From positions 1 to 62,599 of the forward strand of contig CAZXLD010000026.1 of NCBI GenBank assembly GCA_964641965.1: a stretch of DNA of 62,599 bases, in the 5' to 3' direction. This document shows, piece after piece, positions 45,138 through 54,493 of the stretch (within the stretch, counting starts at the first letter, position 1; each line of letters starts with the position of its first letter). The stretch is from JAJDFU01 sp964641965 (GTDB lineage: Bacteria > Bacteroidota > Bacteroidia > Chitinophagales > Saprospiraceae). A program made the position numbers and the translations under genes. Below the pieces are notes generated by a model. It made no database searches. It had not been told where the DNA came from and worked only from the letters and a program-made list of their open reading frames with translations.

Positions 45138-46484
45138 ATGGAGCTTCCCAAAGATTTTGTTGAGCAGACCAAGGCCTTATTAGGCAATGCGTTTCAGGAT
45201 TTTAAGGCTGCCTTGGAGACTTCCGCCCCTACCAGTGTCCGGTATCATCCGGAAAAGTCAACACTTTCTCGACCAATTTCCGACCCGGTTATGTGGCATA
45301 CCAGAGGTGCGTACTTAACCTTACGGCCGGTCTTTACCCTTGATCCCTGTTTTCACGCTGGATCCTATTATGTCCAGGAAGCTTCATCCATGTTTGTTGC
45401 TCATGCGCTCAGCCAGTTGTTGGACACTGCTGCTCCACTCATGGCCCTGGACCTCACAGCAGCACCCGGGGGAAAAAGTACCCTAATTGCGGAGTTCCTT
45501 TCATCGGATAGTCTATTGGTAGCTAATGAGGTTATCCGTAGTCGCTTCCAGGCTCTTTATCACAATCATATAAAATGGGGATACCCCAATGTGATCTGTA
45601 CTAATCACGATCCGGCTGATTTTACTCCCTTGGCAGGTTATTTTGATTTGGTGTTAGTTGATGCTCCCTGCAGTGGTGAAGGGCTCTTCCGTAAAGATCC
45701 GGATGCAGTAAATGAATGGTCGCCAAAGGCCGTAGCGCATTGCCATCGACGCCAGAAACGAATTCTCCAAGATGCTGCACCACTGGTCAAAGAGGGAGGC
45801 TATCTACTATACAGTACCTGCACGTTTAATACATTGGAAAACCATGCTTCTGTAGCATTTCTGGTGGAAAGTGGCCATTGGAAAAATATTCGGCTATCCG
45901 TCCCGGAAAAATGGGGCATTCAGGAAACGGAATACGGATATCAGTTCTTTCCACACCGGATACGTGGGGAAGGATTCTTTTTCTCTGTCTTTCAAAAACT
46001 GCAAGCGGCTAGTAATGCATTCCCCAAAAAGCGTAAAGTGGCCCGAAACTTTTTATCCAAGGCAACCGAAAAAGAAAAGGCGATTATAGAGGAGTGGATC
46101 CCGGATCATTCAGCTTTCCATGTAATTAATACCGGGCATTCCCTAGCTGGACTTCCGGAAAATATATATGAACAAGCGCTTCCGATCCTGCAAAGCCTGA
46201 ATCGAAGAGCAGTGCTGCTCGAAATGGGTACCCTGAAAGGGAGTCAACTTATTCCTTCCCCAAACCTGGCCATGAGTTTAGTGCCTGTTGTAGCTGAAGA
46301 ACTTTCGTTGGAAAAAGAAGAAGCCCTTCGTTATTTGAAGGGCGAGCCTTTATCCCCCAGATCCGGGAAGAAAGGATGGTTAAAACTCACTTATCAGCAT
46401 CTATGTATAGGTTGGGGAAAAGCTATCCCCAACAGAATCAATAATTACTATCCAAAAGACTGGAGGATTCGGATGCGGATTTAA
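45138..46484 (+). CDS. rRNA cytosine-C5 methyltransferase (RsmB/RsmF/NOL1 family)
   Basis: A 448-residue SAM enzyme that makes m5C in rRNA. An N-terminal domain (1-85) precedes the motif I LDLTAAPGGKSTLIAEFLSS (about 110-129). Motif IV, VLVDAPCSGEGLFRKDPDAV (about 172-191), and motif VI, LLYSTCTFNTLENHAS (about 228-243), supply the two catalytic cysteines. A C-terminal PUA-like extension (about 330-448) is consistent with the RsmF-type layout (16S C1407), so RsmF is the nearest match but is not proven. ATG start at 45138, no clear Shine-Dalgarno. Confidence 0.92.
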   Translation: MELPKDFVEQTKALLGNAFQDFKAALETSAPTSVRYHPEKSTLSRPISDPVMWHTRGAYLTLRPVFTLDPCFHAGSYYVQEASSMFVAHALSQLLDTAAPLMALDLTAAPGGKSTLIAEFLSSDSLLVANEVIRSRFQALYHNHIKWGYPNVICTNHDPADFTPLAGYFDLVLVDAPCSGEGLFRKDPDAVNEWSPKAVAHCHRRQKRILQDAAPLVKEGGYLLYSTCTFNTLENHASVAFLVESGHWKNIRLSVPEKWGIQETEYGYQFFPHRIRGEGFFFSVFQKLQAASNAFPKKRKVARNFLSKATEKEKAIIEEWIPDHSAFHVINTGHSLAGLPENIYEQALPILQSLNRRAVLLEMGTLKGSQLIPSPNLAMSLVPVVAEELSLEKEEALRYLKGEPLSPRSGKKGWLKLTYQHLCIGWGKAIPNRINNYYPKDWRIRMRI

Positions 46485-46502
46485 CAACAGTTGATCCGCT
46501 CT

Positions 46503-46526
46503 ACTTCTAAGTACGCTTAGGCAAGT
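46503..46526. terminator. Small hairpin between convergent genes
   Basis: CTAAG-TACG-CTTAG stem-loop extended by ACTT/AAGT across a 2-nt bulge, giving about 9 bp around a TACG tetraloop. It overlaps the stop codon of the opposite Crp-family gene. A T-run is missing, so termination is only plausible. Confidence 0.4.
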
Positions 46527-47197
46527 TTAGCCATATCCCGAACCAGGATCTTACCTCGATTGAAATAGATCAGGTCAGATTTTCGCAGCTCGTTCAACAC
46601 CAAAGTGACCGTTTGACGAGAAGTGCAGGTAATGTTAGCAATATCCTGATGGGTAAGGCTGTGTTTAAGTAACATTTCGTACCCTACACGATGCCCGTTT
46701 CTATTGATTGAATCCTTTATAAAATCAACAATGCGGGCTCGGGCATCTTTAAATATGACAGATTCCAGGCGATTCTCGGCTTGAACGACACGCGAACCGA
46801 ACTCCTCCATAGTGGCAGCACACAGGTCAAAGTTTTGCTGCATTAATTTTTTGAAACTCTCAACCGGAACAACATACAGGTGCACTTCGTCCTTGAGCAC
46901 TTGGGCAAAGTCTCCCCTGCGCCTTTCCCCTACAAGCCCCATTTCTCCAAACATGGACATCGGGCTAACCAATCGCTTAATCACTTCTTTTCCATCTGCG
47001 CCGTGGGTGCCGATTTTAACGGTCCCCTTTGAAAGGAAGAAAAGAGTACTGGATGCATCTTCTGGTAAATAAATGAAACTATATCTGGCGTGGACCTGAT
47101 AGTCCATGATACCAGCCAGTGTGGCTTTTTCATCTTCTGTAAGCCCAGCAAAGAGCGGAAAGCTCTCTAAAAAAGTCGTATTAATCTTTGCTACCAT
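46517..47197 (-). CDS. Crp/Fnr-family transcriptional regulator
   Basis: A 226-residue regulator. The N-terminal cyclic-nucleotide-binding-like beta-roll (about 10-130) includes SFIYLPEDASSTLFFLSKGT, a glycine-containing PBC-like segment SPMSMFGEMGLVGERRRGDF (about 83-102) and a long dimer helix. The C-terminal winged helix shows HSLTHQDIANITCTSRQTVT then LVLNELRKSDLIYFNRGKIL (about 175-215). There is no cysteine cluster for an Fe-S centre, so it is not an FNR-type oxygen sensor. The ligand is unknown. It is separate from the FecR/TonB unit, with 170 bp to the nearest gene stop. Confidence 0.92.
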   Translation of the reverse strand: MVAKINTTFLESFPLFAGLTEDEKATLAGIMDYQVHARYSFIYLPEDASSTLFFLSKGTVKIGTHGADGKEVIKRLVSPMSMFGEMGLVGERRRGDFAQVLKDEVHLYVVPVESFKKLMQQNFDLCAATMEEFGSRVVQAENRLESVIFKDARARIVDFIKDSINRNGHRVGYEMLLKHSLTHQDIANITCTSRQTVTLVLNELRKSDLIYFNRGKILVRDMAKLA

Positions 47198-47367
47198 TGG
47201 TAAGGATATTGGGATAAAAAAATCCGGGTCCTAGGTGAGAGGCTTTGATCAAATTTTTGATTAAAGTCCGAATAAATGGTTGTTCATAAAGGGAGACACC
47301 AAAAAAGAACGTTCCCCCTACGAATAGCTGCAATTTTTTATAATGGGTGTTGAAAAACGTTTCGATT

Positions 47368-48282
47368 TTACAGTGGAAATAGGGCAGATCCGGTGGTAGA
47401 GTTGTATCCAGCAAAGATACCGTGCCCATTCTTGATATTATTGAACAAGAGGGTAGGTTCGGCTAGCGGATCGGTTAGATTGCTATTTTCCTGTTTGATG
47501 ATAGAAGTTTGAAACAGGTAATATTCTTCCGTAACGGTCCGAAGTGTTGCTTCTGTGCTGCCTAACCTTTGCTTTTCCGGATCCAAAGTCACTTCAAATG
47601 GATAAGTCATTTTGGTAAGCTGCCCATCAAAAGGTTCGTCTTCAAATAGCAGGCCGCCATCCGGGTCAGTAGTCTGGTAACGGTTGTTATAGGCTTCCCG
47701 ATCAAAAGCCAAGATTTGTTCGTCCACTAGATCCCCATCTTCCGAAGTGATATTCTGGTAAATCGTAAGGTGATAATAGTTCTTAGAACGACCTGGATCA
47801 AGAAATTCAACAGAAAGATTGAACGTGTAGTTACTTCCGGAAGAATCCACTGTGGCATCATCAATAGAAACCGATACCGGAATGCGTTCTGGAATATAAC
47901 TTTGAGCGCTTACGGGTTCAAAGCCGGGTGCTTCTACCATCAATCGATAAACTATTCCTTCCTCTGGCACGAATGCATCATTTGAATAGTAGACCTCAAA
48001 AGTGGCAGGGTCGATGATCGGGTCCAGCTCGGCTATTAAATTGGAATCTTCCCAAATCGTGATTGAAGCATTATCCACAAAAATGATTGATTCAGGATCA
48101 ACCACCGAGCGGGTTTGCGATACACGGACAATCACTTTCTTCTGTGGTTCAAATTGACTAATGACAACTAATTTTGGATCGGAAACCAAAACGGAAGGAT
48201 CGAATACCTCCTCACATGAAGAGAAATTAAAGCAGGCCAACAGGGTCAGCCAGAGTGCTGGTGGAATGGAAATGCTCCTCAT
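47368..48282 (-). CDS. DUF4249 outer-membrane-associated lipoprotein
   Basis: A 304-residue lipoprotein. The N-terminal signal ends in a lipobox-like FNFSSCEEVF (Cys at about 23). The beta-rich body matches DUF4249: DPKLVVISQFEPQKKVIVRV, VDNASITIWEDSNLIAELDP, VYRLMVEAPGFEPVSAQSYI and GHGIFAGYNSTTGS near the end. DUF4249 genes regularly follow STN-type TonB receptors in Bacteroidota, as here (84 bp downstream of the receptor gene). It may help bind the imported substrate, by analogy with SusD, but that is inference. Confidence 0.88.
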   Translation of the reverse strand: MRSISIPPALWLTLLACFNFSSCEEVFDPSVLVSDPKLVVISQFEPQKKVIVRVSQTRSVVDPESIIFVDNASITIWEDSNLIAELDPIIDPATFEVYYSNDAFVPEEGIVYRLMVEAPGFEPVSAQSYIPERIPVSVSIDDATVDSSGSNYTFNLSVEFLDPGRSKNYYHLTIYQNITSEDGDLVDEQILAFDREAYNNRYQTTDPDGGLLFEDEPFDGQLTKMTYPFEVTLDPEKQRLGSTEATLRTVTEEYYLFQTSIIKQENSNLTDPLAEPTLLFNNIKNGHGIFAGYNSTTGSALFPL

Positions 48283-48366
48283 ATTGCTCTAAATCCGAAT
48301 GGAATAACTATTCTTCGAAAAGGGCTTTCACCCTTCAGAAAAGTAATTATCCAAACAAATATACAA

Positions 48367-51027
48367 CTAAAACCGCACTCTATACGACAATGAGGGCAAA
48401 ACAGGGAGGAGAGAGACCTGTTCCACTTCCTTTTTTTCGACCAATTGTCCGTCGTCCACCGTTACTCTGGACTGCAATCGGAAAAAGAATGCATTGTTTT
48501 CATTGTAAAGGTTGTAGACACCAACGTGCAGAAAATGGGAACTTCTTCCCAGGCTTACAAAATTAAAGTCAACTCCAACATCCAAGCGATGGTACCAAGG
48601 CATCCGTAAATCGTTTTTCCGGCCAAAATCAGTCCCTGTAACCTCGATTTGAGGTAATCCCGGATAATTAAAATCAAATTGTTCGCTTGGAAAATTGAAG
48701 GCTAGGCCCGAATAGACCTCCCATTGACCGCTGATCGAAAGATGATTACCCAACCGATACGTGATTAAAAAATCAAAACTATGCCGTCGATCATATCGAA
48801 ATGGGAAGCGTTGTCCAAAATTTACTTGTTCAAAAGTCCGGTCAGTCCACCCCAGGCTGTAACCGACCCATCCATTCAACCGCCTTCGGTTCAAACGAAG
48901 GAGAAACTCCGCACCCATTGCCCGGCCGTTCCCAATGGTCACGTCTTTTTCCCATTCAGTATCTCCTTGTAATCCCTCTGCCAATGCCAATAATCGGTTC
49001 AGGTTCTTGTAATATAGGTCTACCTCTAGTTGTAAACCTTCCCAAATCTTGTACTGAGTACCTAAGGTTAACTGCCAGGATTTTTGAAAACCGGTCTGGC
49101 CGGTAGAGGGGACCCAGATATCTGTAGGGAGCCCAATGGTTGAATTGGACAGCAGGTGGACAAATTGGGAATTAACCCCAAACGATCCCTTCAATAACCA
49201 ACGATCTGATACCAGGTAATTGGCCTTCAGACGGGGTTCAAGAACCTGGAAAAAAGTGCCATCATTTTCCCAGCCGGAGTACCTCAAACCCAAATTCAAC
49301 CAAAGTCTTCGGGTTATGTCCCAATCATCTTCAACATATCCCCACCATTCCCGGCCCGTTTCCATTGGCAGATCATCGAGCAAAACCTGATTCCCCGTTG
49401 TTACGGTTTCTTCGTCCAGGATTCGAATACCCGGGTGAAAGGTATGATGCGTAAACCCGAACCCAAACCGTATTTGATGCTCCGGATTTACAGTCCAATC
49501 CCAATCCGAGCGCAGGCTGAAGTCGCGAATGGAAGATGAATATAAGCGTTGATCAAAATGAAGCTCATTCACATTCCCGGCTGTTAAATCAAACAGTGTA
49601 TCCGTATCCAGGGCAAAACCTTCGGCCTCTAAACGGCTAAACGAAAAGGAAGTATTGGTGAATAAGTTGGGGGATATCACATGGTTCCACCGCAAGACTC
49701 CAACTGAGTTTCCCCAACGGAAGGCCTCTTTATTTAGTTCCTCAAAGAGGTATGTTGTCCCATTTGCCTGAAGGCTATCTGATCTGGTATTATGGTTGAG
49801 ATACTCATCTTTTCCCTGGTAGAAACTAAAATAAAGACGATCCTTTTCTGAGAACTTGTAACTGAGCTTACCATTGATGTCAAAGAATCGGTAATCCAAA
49901 TCGCCACGCTTGCCTTCTGCTCCCCTTAGATTGCGTGTGAGCGGTTGCAAATAAAATCCAAGTAAGGCAACCCGTCCGGAAAAGAGTAAGGACATTTTAT
50001 CCTGGATGATGGGTCCCTCCACTTTGCCGCCAACAGTCATCATGCTTCCGTTAAAGGTTGTTTCCCAGCTTTTTAAATTCCCTTCTTTGGTTCTTACATC
50101 CAATACAGAAGATAACCTTCCCCCGTACCTGGACGGGAACCCGCCCTTCAGGAAGTTGGCACTGCGAATAGCGTCCGAATTAAAGATGGAAATTAGCCCG
50201 CCGGCATGCTGCAAATCATAAACTTGAACCCCGTCGATCAAAATCAGGTTTTCACCACGTCCACCACCTCGCACATGCATGCCCCCGATGCCATCTGCAT
50301 CCGTTTGAACTCCAGGTTGGGTGTACACCAATCGAAGTAGATCCGCTTCGCCTCCCAGCCTTGGGATTTCTTCGAGCAAATCCATAGCCAAGGCTTCCGG
50401 GTCGCGAAACAAATTGCGCTCGTCGGTATAGGTAGTTACCAATACTTCGGTCAAAAGCAAATGGGAATTTAGCTGGATATGGAGCAGATTTACATCTTGA
50501 TGCGCATCAAAAACGACTTTTTTGGGCTGGTAGCCCAAATAGCTAGCTTCCAGAGTCGTTTTTCCTTCGGGAACTTTTAGGCTAAAAAATCCATAGGGAT
50601 TCGTCACCACCCCTTTTGAGACCCCTTCCACCTGGACTAGGGCCGAGACCAGCGCCTCGCCACTTAAGGAATCTCTGATGTATCCGCTTATTGTAATCTC
50701 CTTTTTTCGGGGTCCAACTTCACTCCAGGGCATCAATACGACCTGCCTTCCTTTCACGACATACGTCAATTCAGTCTGGTCAAGTACCTCGTCCAACACT
50801 TTACCCAAAGGCTGCTGCTCAAAATTAACGTCCAATACTTTCTGGGGAACCTGGTACTTACTGAAAAGCAGAATGACCCCATCTTGATGAAGCAAATTGG
50901 TCAGGGCATCCTTCAGATAAATCTGTTGACCTCGAAGATTAACTTTTTGGGAAAGGGGATTTTCTTGAGCCCATAGCAAAAAGGGCCCTGCAAAAAGAAG
51001 AAGACAGGCAATTCGTTTCTCGATCAT
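48367..51027 (-). CDS. TonB-dependent receptor with STN signalling domain (FecA-like)
   Basis: An 886-residue outer-membrane transporter/signal receptor. It has a signal peptide (1-20), then an STN domain (about 25-75; GQQIYLKDALTNLLHQDGVI) that contacts FecR. A CarboxypepD_reg-like domain follows (about 110-195; SGYIRDSLSGEALVSALVQV), then the plug (about 200-315; VYTQPGVQTDADGIGGMHVR and GGGRGENLILIDGVQVYDLQ) and a barrel ending in ...SLSYRVRF. With the sigma factor and FecR gene just upstream it should sense its substrate and induce its own expression. Substrate unknown. Confidence 0.93.
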   Translation of the reverse strand: MIEKRIACLLLFAGPFLLWAQENPLSQKVNLRGQQIYLKDALTNLLHQDGVILLFSKYQVPQKVLDVNFEQQPLGKVLDEVLDQTELTYVVKGRQVVLMPWSEVGPRKKEITISGYIRDSLSGEALVSALVQVEGVSKGVVTNPYGFFSLKVPEGKTTLEASYLGYQPKKVVFDAHQDVNLLHIQLNSHLLLTEVLVTTYTDERNLFRDPEALAMDLLEEIPRLGGEADLLRLVYTQPGVQTDADGIGGMHVRGGGRGENLILIDGVQVYDLQHAGGLISIFNSDAIRSANFLKGGFPSRYGGRLSSVLDVRTKEGNLKSWETTFNGSMMTVGGKVEGPIIQDKMSLLFSGRVALLGFYLQPLTRNLRGAEGKRGDLDYRFFDINGKLSYKFSEKDRLYFSFYQGKDEYLNHNTRSDSLQANGTTYLFEELNKEAFRWGNSVGVLRWNHVISPNLFTNTSFSFSRLEAEGFALDTDTLFDLTAGNVNELHFDQRLYSSSIRDFSLRSDWDWTVNPEHQIRFGFGFTHHTFHPGIRILDEETVTTGNQVLLDDLPMETGREWWGYVEDDWDITRRLWLNLGLRYSGWENDGTFFQVLEPRLKANYLVSDRWLLKGSFGVNSQFVHLLSNSTIGLPTDIWVPSTGQTGFQKSWQLTLGTQYKIWEGLQLEVDLYYKNLNRLLALAEGLQGDTEWEKDVTIGNGRAMGAEFLLRLNRRRLNGWVGYSLGWTDRTFEQVNFGQRFPFRYDRRHSFDFLITYRLGNHLSISGQWEVYSGLAFNFPSEQFDFNYPGLPQIEVTGTDFGRKNDLRMPWYHRLDVGVDFNFVSLGRSSHFLHVGVYNLYNENNAFFFRLQSRVTVDDGQLVEKKEVEQVSLLPVLPSLSYRVRF

Positions 51028-51130
51028 TTCCTCCCCATTAACCTAATGTAAAGTTAGATTTATGTCGTCGGATTACAAAAAGCCAATCTTTTTCAAGCCC
51101 CTTCGAAAGAATAATTTAGCAAAGGATTAA

Positions 51131-52159
51131 CTAAATGCAAGGCTGGTTTCGATAGACCCGGTATTGGTGGTCCCCCACTTGTTGGATCAGTATATTTTTG
51201 AAAGCAAGCCCGTTGATTACATCTTCCATGCTGGATTCCTGATCCACGGTGTAAGAAATATTACACGCTGCATCCGAAAAATCGGACTCTAGATGAAATT
51301 CGACATCAAACCTTCTTTCAAGATCTTTAACTACTTCGGCTACAGATTCATCTTCCCAAACCAGTTTACCGGTAAGCCAGGATTGGGCATTCAAATTGGA
51401 AACAAGGCGTTTTGAAATTTCTTTTCCCGGTTCACAAACAGCTCTTTCCAAAGCGCCAACCGTGATTGGATCTTCGGATGTTGACCGTTGCATTTCGCTA
51501 AACGCAACTGTACCTTCGGCTACTTCTAATTCAGTCATCGATTCCTCTGGATAATATCGAATATTGAAAGAAGTCCCAACGACTACGGCCATTGCTTCTC
51601 CAGCATAAACGGTAAATGTCCTTCCCGGCAAGGAAGCAATCTGAAAAAAGGCCTCACCTTCCAGTCGTAAATCAAAGTTCCGGCCATCTTGCTTTAATAC
51701 GGAAAGTTCGCTGTTCTTATTTAGCATTACCTCAGAACCGTCCGGAAGAATCACCTTAAGCGGTTTCGCCGAGCTATTTGCATAATGGTTGCCTTCTACT
51801 GTCTCAATCTCAGACTTCTCTCCTTTGTTGAGCAAATAGAAACAAGCAGCACCGGCCAACAATAAACCGATCATTAAAATAATCCAATACCAATTTGTCT
51901 TGGTGGCAGGTTCGGGTTGAAGGCTTTGCTTGAATCGGTGCCAAGCCTGGTCTGTATCTGGCTGAAAAGACTGATAGTAGCTACCCGTCTTATTCCAAAC
52001 ATCCTTCAACGCATCCGCTTCCTTTCGGATTTGTTGGTTCGAAAGAAGGTCCAGAAGCTCCTGTTCTTCCTGAGCTGACAGTTTACCCTGCCACTTTTTG
52101 ATTAATATAGACAATCGCTTTCCCAAGGTGTTGAGTGTTCTTCTACGCTTACATGACAC
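51131..52159 (-). CDS. FecR-family anti-sigma factor
   Basis: A 342-residue inner-membrane signal relay. The N-terminal cytoplasmic part (1-95) binds sigma. A single membrane helix (about 92-110) precedes the periplasmic FecR domain (about 120-215; LKVILPDGSEVMLNKNSELS, FDLRLEGEAFFQIASLPGRT). The C-terminal DUF4974-type domain (about 265-335; WEDESVAEVVKDLERRFDVE) meets the STN domain of the receptor. The frame has no in-frame ATG before the membrane helix, so translation must start at GTG (52159) or a nearby TTG. It is 61 bp downstream of the sigma gene. Confidence 0.9.
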   Translation of the reverse strand: MSCKRRRTLNTLGKRLSILIKKWQGKLSAQEEQELLDLLSNQQIRKEADALKDVWNKTGSYYQSFQPDTDQAWHRFKQSLQPEPATKTNWYWIILMIGLLLAGAACFYLLNKGEKSEIETVEGNHYANSSAKPLKVILPDGSEVMLNKNSELSVLKQDGRNFDLRLEGEAFFQIASLPGRTFTVYAGEAMAVVVGTSFNIRYYPEESMTELEVAEGTVAFSEMQRSTSEDPITVGALERAVCEPGKEISKRLVSNLNAQSWLTGKLVWEDESVAEVVKDLERRFDVEFHLESDFSDAACNISYTVDQESSMEDVINGLAFKNILIQQVGDHQYRVYRNQPCI

Positions 52160-52220
52160 AACGATAAGCCAAGCCCCCTACAAATTAGGAGAAGAAAAAG
52201 AATAATGTCAGGCAACAGAC

Positions 52221-52763
52221 TCACCTGCGATACTCTTCCAATACTCCCCTTAAGATGCGAAGCGCTTTTGTCATCTGATTTTCAACGGTTTTCTCCGAAA
52301 TTCCAAGTTGCAAAGCCACTTCCTTATTTGTGAGATCCTCAAATCGGCTAAGGGAAAAAACCAGTCGACATCGCTCTGGCAACCCTTGAATGGCCTGGTC
52401 AATTAACGATTCGAGATCCTGAACTTCAAGTTGGTGGAAGGCGGAGGAAATGGTGCCTGCCTGCTCTACAGGCTCTTCTTTGAACAAGTCGGGCTTACTA
52501 TCCCTAAGATAATTTAAGGCTCGATTCACGCCTGCTCTTCCCAAATACGCCTTTAGGGTCGATTTTATGACAAGAGATTCCCTTTTTTTCCACAATTCAA
52601 GAAAAACCTCCTGTGCAATATCTTCTGCCAAGGATGGTTGATGCACAATACGAACGATTCGCCCACACAAATAAGTGTAGTATTGTTTGAAAATGAGCTC
52701 AATGGCTCGTTCAGGCTTGCTACTCAGGAGCCTGATTAAATGCTCATCTGTAGGAAAATTCAA
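52221..52763 (-). CDS. ECF RNA polymerase sigma factor (FecI-like)
   Basis: A 180-residue sigma-70 family factor. Region 2 contains IVHQPSLAEDIAQEVFLELW (about 38-57). Region 4 is LPERCRLVFSLSRFEDLTNK then EVALQLGISEKTVENQMTKA (about 130-170). It should direct transcription of the receptor operon when released by the adjacent FecR. The first codon appears to be TTG (52763); no in-frame ATG lies close upstream. A CGTCTA stretch about 50 bp upstream resembles an ECF -10 box, but I could not find its -35 partner. Confidence 0.9.
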   Translation of the reverse strand: MNFPTDEHLIRLLSSKPERAIELIFKQYYTYLCGRIVRIVHQPSLAEDIAQEVFLELWKKRESLVIKSTLKAYLGRAGVNRALNYLRDSKPDLFKEEPVEQAGTISSAFHQLEVQDLESLIDQAIQGLPERCRLVFSLSRFEDLTNKEVALQLGISEKTVENQMTKALRILRGVLEEYRR

Positions 52764-52913
52764 AGTCCGTTTTTGTCTTCCGCTTCCATCAAATGATAGA
52801 CGCCTTGAGATGCATCTAAAATTATTTGTGTTTTTTTGACCCTGTAAAAGTATTAAAATACCTTAACAGACTGTTTTATCAACCTTTCTTGAATTAGCGC
52901 AATAACTACAAAC

Positions 52914-54443
52914 ATGAAGCGAAAGATTTGGCTTGGCGTGTTGGCTGGACTTGTATTTCCCATATTTTGTTTTGGACAGGATCAAAGTCCTAAGGGTTGG
53001 GACGAAGCTGTCAATGATGCAGTTAAACCCGTCACAGATATTGTTGAAGGAATCGTTTTTTATCCGATTGGCTCTGGAACTACTGCAATGCCTATCGTGA
53101 TTATTGTACTTCTGCTGGGAGCTACCTTTTTCACCTTTTACTTTCGCTTTATTCAGTTTCGCGGGTTCAAGTTAGCTATTGATACAGTCCGGGGTAAGTA
53201 TTCAGATCCGAATGAATCCGGAGAGGTATCCCACTTTCAAGCACTTACAGCGGCGCTGTCAGGGACAGTGGGATTAGGAAACATTGCAGGGGTAGCTATA
53301 GCCATCTCCCTCGGTGGCCCTGGAGCAACCCTATGGATGATCATGGCCGGTTTGTTAGGCATGGCTTCCAAGTTTACCGAGTGTACCCTTGGGGTAAAGT
53401 ACAGAGATATAGGACCAGACGGCACCGTTTATGGTGGCCCGATGTACTATTTGTCGAAAGGGTTGGCCCTCAAGGGACAAGCCAATCTCGGAAAGGTACT
53501 GGCTGCCTTCTTTGCTGTCATGTGTATTGGGGGGAGCTTTGGAGGCGGAAACATGTTCCAGGCCAACCAGGCAGCTCAGCAATTTAATGAGATGATTGGG
53601 GCCAGTTCAGGTTCTGCTGGTCTGATCTTCGGGCTGGTCATGTCAGCCATGGTAGCTATTGTAATTATTGGAGGCATCAAAAGGATTGGCTCCGTAACAG
53701 AGCGCGTAGTTCCGTTTATGTGCGGCGTCTACGTACTGGCCGCTTTGATAATCATCGTGGCTAATATTCAGCAGGTCCCTGCTGCATTTTCTCAAATTCT
53801 TACCGGTGCCTTTACCCCTACCGGGATTGTTGGCGGTTTTGCAGGCGTCCTGATTCAGGGATTCCGGAGGGGTGCCTTTTCAAATGAGGCAGGTGTAGGT
53901 TCAGCTGCCATCGCCCACTCCGCTGTAAAAACTGAAAACCCTGCCAGTGAAGGTGTGGTAGCCTTACTGGAACCCTTCATTGACACAGTGGTAGTATGTA
54001 CCATGACCGCACTCGTCATTATCATGACCAATGGCGATGGAGCGATTATGCAATACGGTAATGCGGAATCTGACGGTGTAGCTGCTACTGCTAGAGCATT
54101 TGGGTCGGTCTTACCGTGGTTCCCCTTCGTCCTTACGATTGCGGTGGTTCTTTTTGCCTTTTCTACCATGCTTTCCTGGTCCTATTATGGCCTTCAAAGC
54201 TGGATGTATTTGTTCGGTAGGAGCAAGGCCTCTGATATTACCTACAAGATCTTGTTTTGCATTTTCGTGGTCATCGGCTCAGCTGCCAGCTTGGGTGCAG
54301 TCACTGCTTTTTCCGACGCCATGATTTTTGCCATGGTCGTACCAAACATGATCGGGCTGATGTTTCTCCTTCCAGTGGTGAAAGAAGAGATCAATAAGTA
54401 CGTTACCAAGATCAAGACAGGAGAGATCAAAACGGTTAAGTAA
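52914..54443 (+). CDS. Alanine/glycine:cation symporter (AGCS family)
   Basis: A 509-residue sodium-coupled amino acid symporter. A signal-like segment (MKRKIWLGVLAGLVFPIFCF) is followed by about eleven membrane helices. The family hallmark region GTVGLGNIAGVAIAISLGGP then TLWMIMAGLLGMASKFTECT (about 118-158) and RRGAFSNEAGVGSAAIAHSA (about 320-340) are intact. The N-terminal extension (about 1-60) is longer than in AgcS homologues of about 450 residues. Divergent from the sigma factor gene, with 150 bp between starts. Confidence 0.93.
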   Translation: MKRKIWLGVLAGLVFPIFCFGQDQSPKGWDEAVNDAVKPVTDIVEGIVFYPIGSGTTAMPIVIIVLLLGATFFTFYFRFIQFRGFKLAIDTVRGKYSDPNESGEVSHFQALTAALSGTVGLGNIAGVAIAISLGGPGATLWMIMAGLLGMASKFTECTLGVKYRDIGPDGTVYGGPMYYLSKGLALKGQANLGKVLAAFFAVMCIGGSFGGGNMFQANQAAQQFNEMIGASSGSAGLIFGLVMSAMVAIVIIGGIKRIGSVTERVVPFMCGVYVLAALIIIVANIQQVPAAFSQILTGAFTPTGIVGGFAGVLIQGFRRGAFSNEAGVGSAAIAHSAVKTENPASEGVVALLEPFIDTVVVCTMTALVIIMTNGDGAIMQYGNAESDGVAATARAFGSVLPWFPFVLTIAVVLFAFSTMLSWSYYGLQSWMYLFGRSKASDITYKILFCIFVVIGSAASLGAVTAFSDAMIFAMVVPNMIGLMFLLPVVKEEINKYVTKIKTGEIKTVK

Positions 54444-54466
54444 CCCCCTGTTTCTGAAATAAAACC

Positions 54467-54493
54467 AGAAGTAGGCCAGTTAGACCTGCTTCT
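54467..54493 (+). terminator. Terminator of the symporter gene, overlapping the opposite PAP2 coding end
   Basis: Stem AGAAGTAGG / CCTGCTTCT (9 bp, one G-T pair) around a 9-nt loop, followed by a T-rich tract (TTTCTTTCTTTTT). Half of the stem and the T tract lie inside the convergent PAP2 gene and encode its Lys/Glu-rich C terminus (KKKEKKQV). Confidence 0.7.

Noticed and set aside
47181..47429. 82-codon minus-strand frame between the Crp gene and DUF4249
   Set aside because: It overlaps both neighbours and has no family features; better explained as chance.
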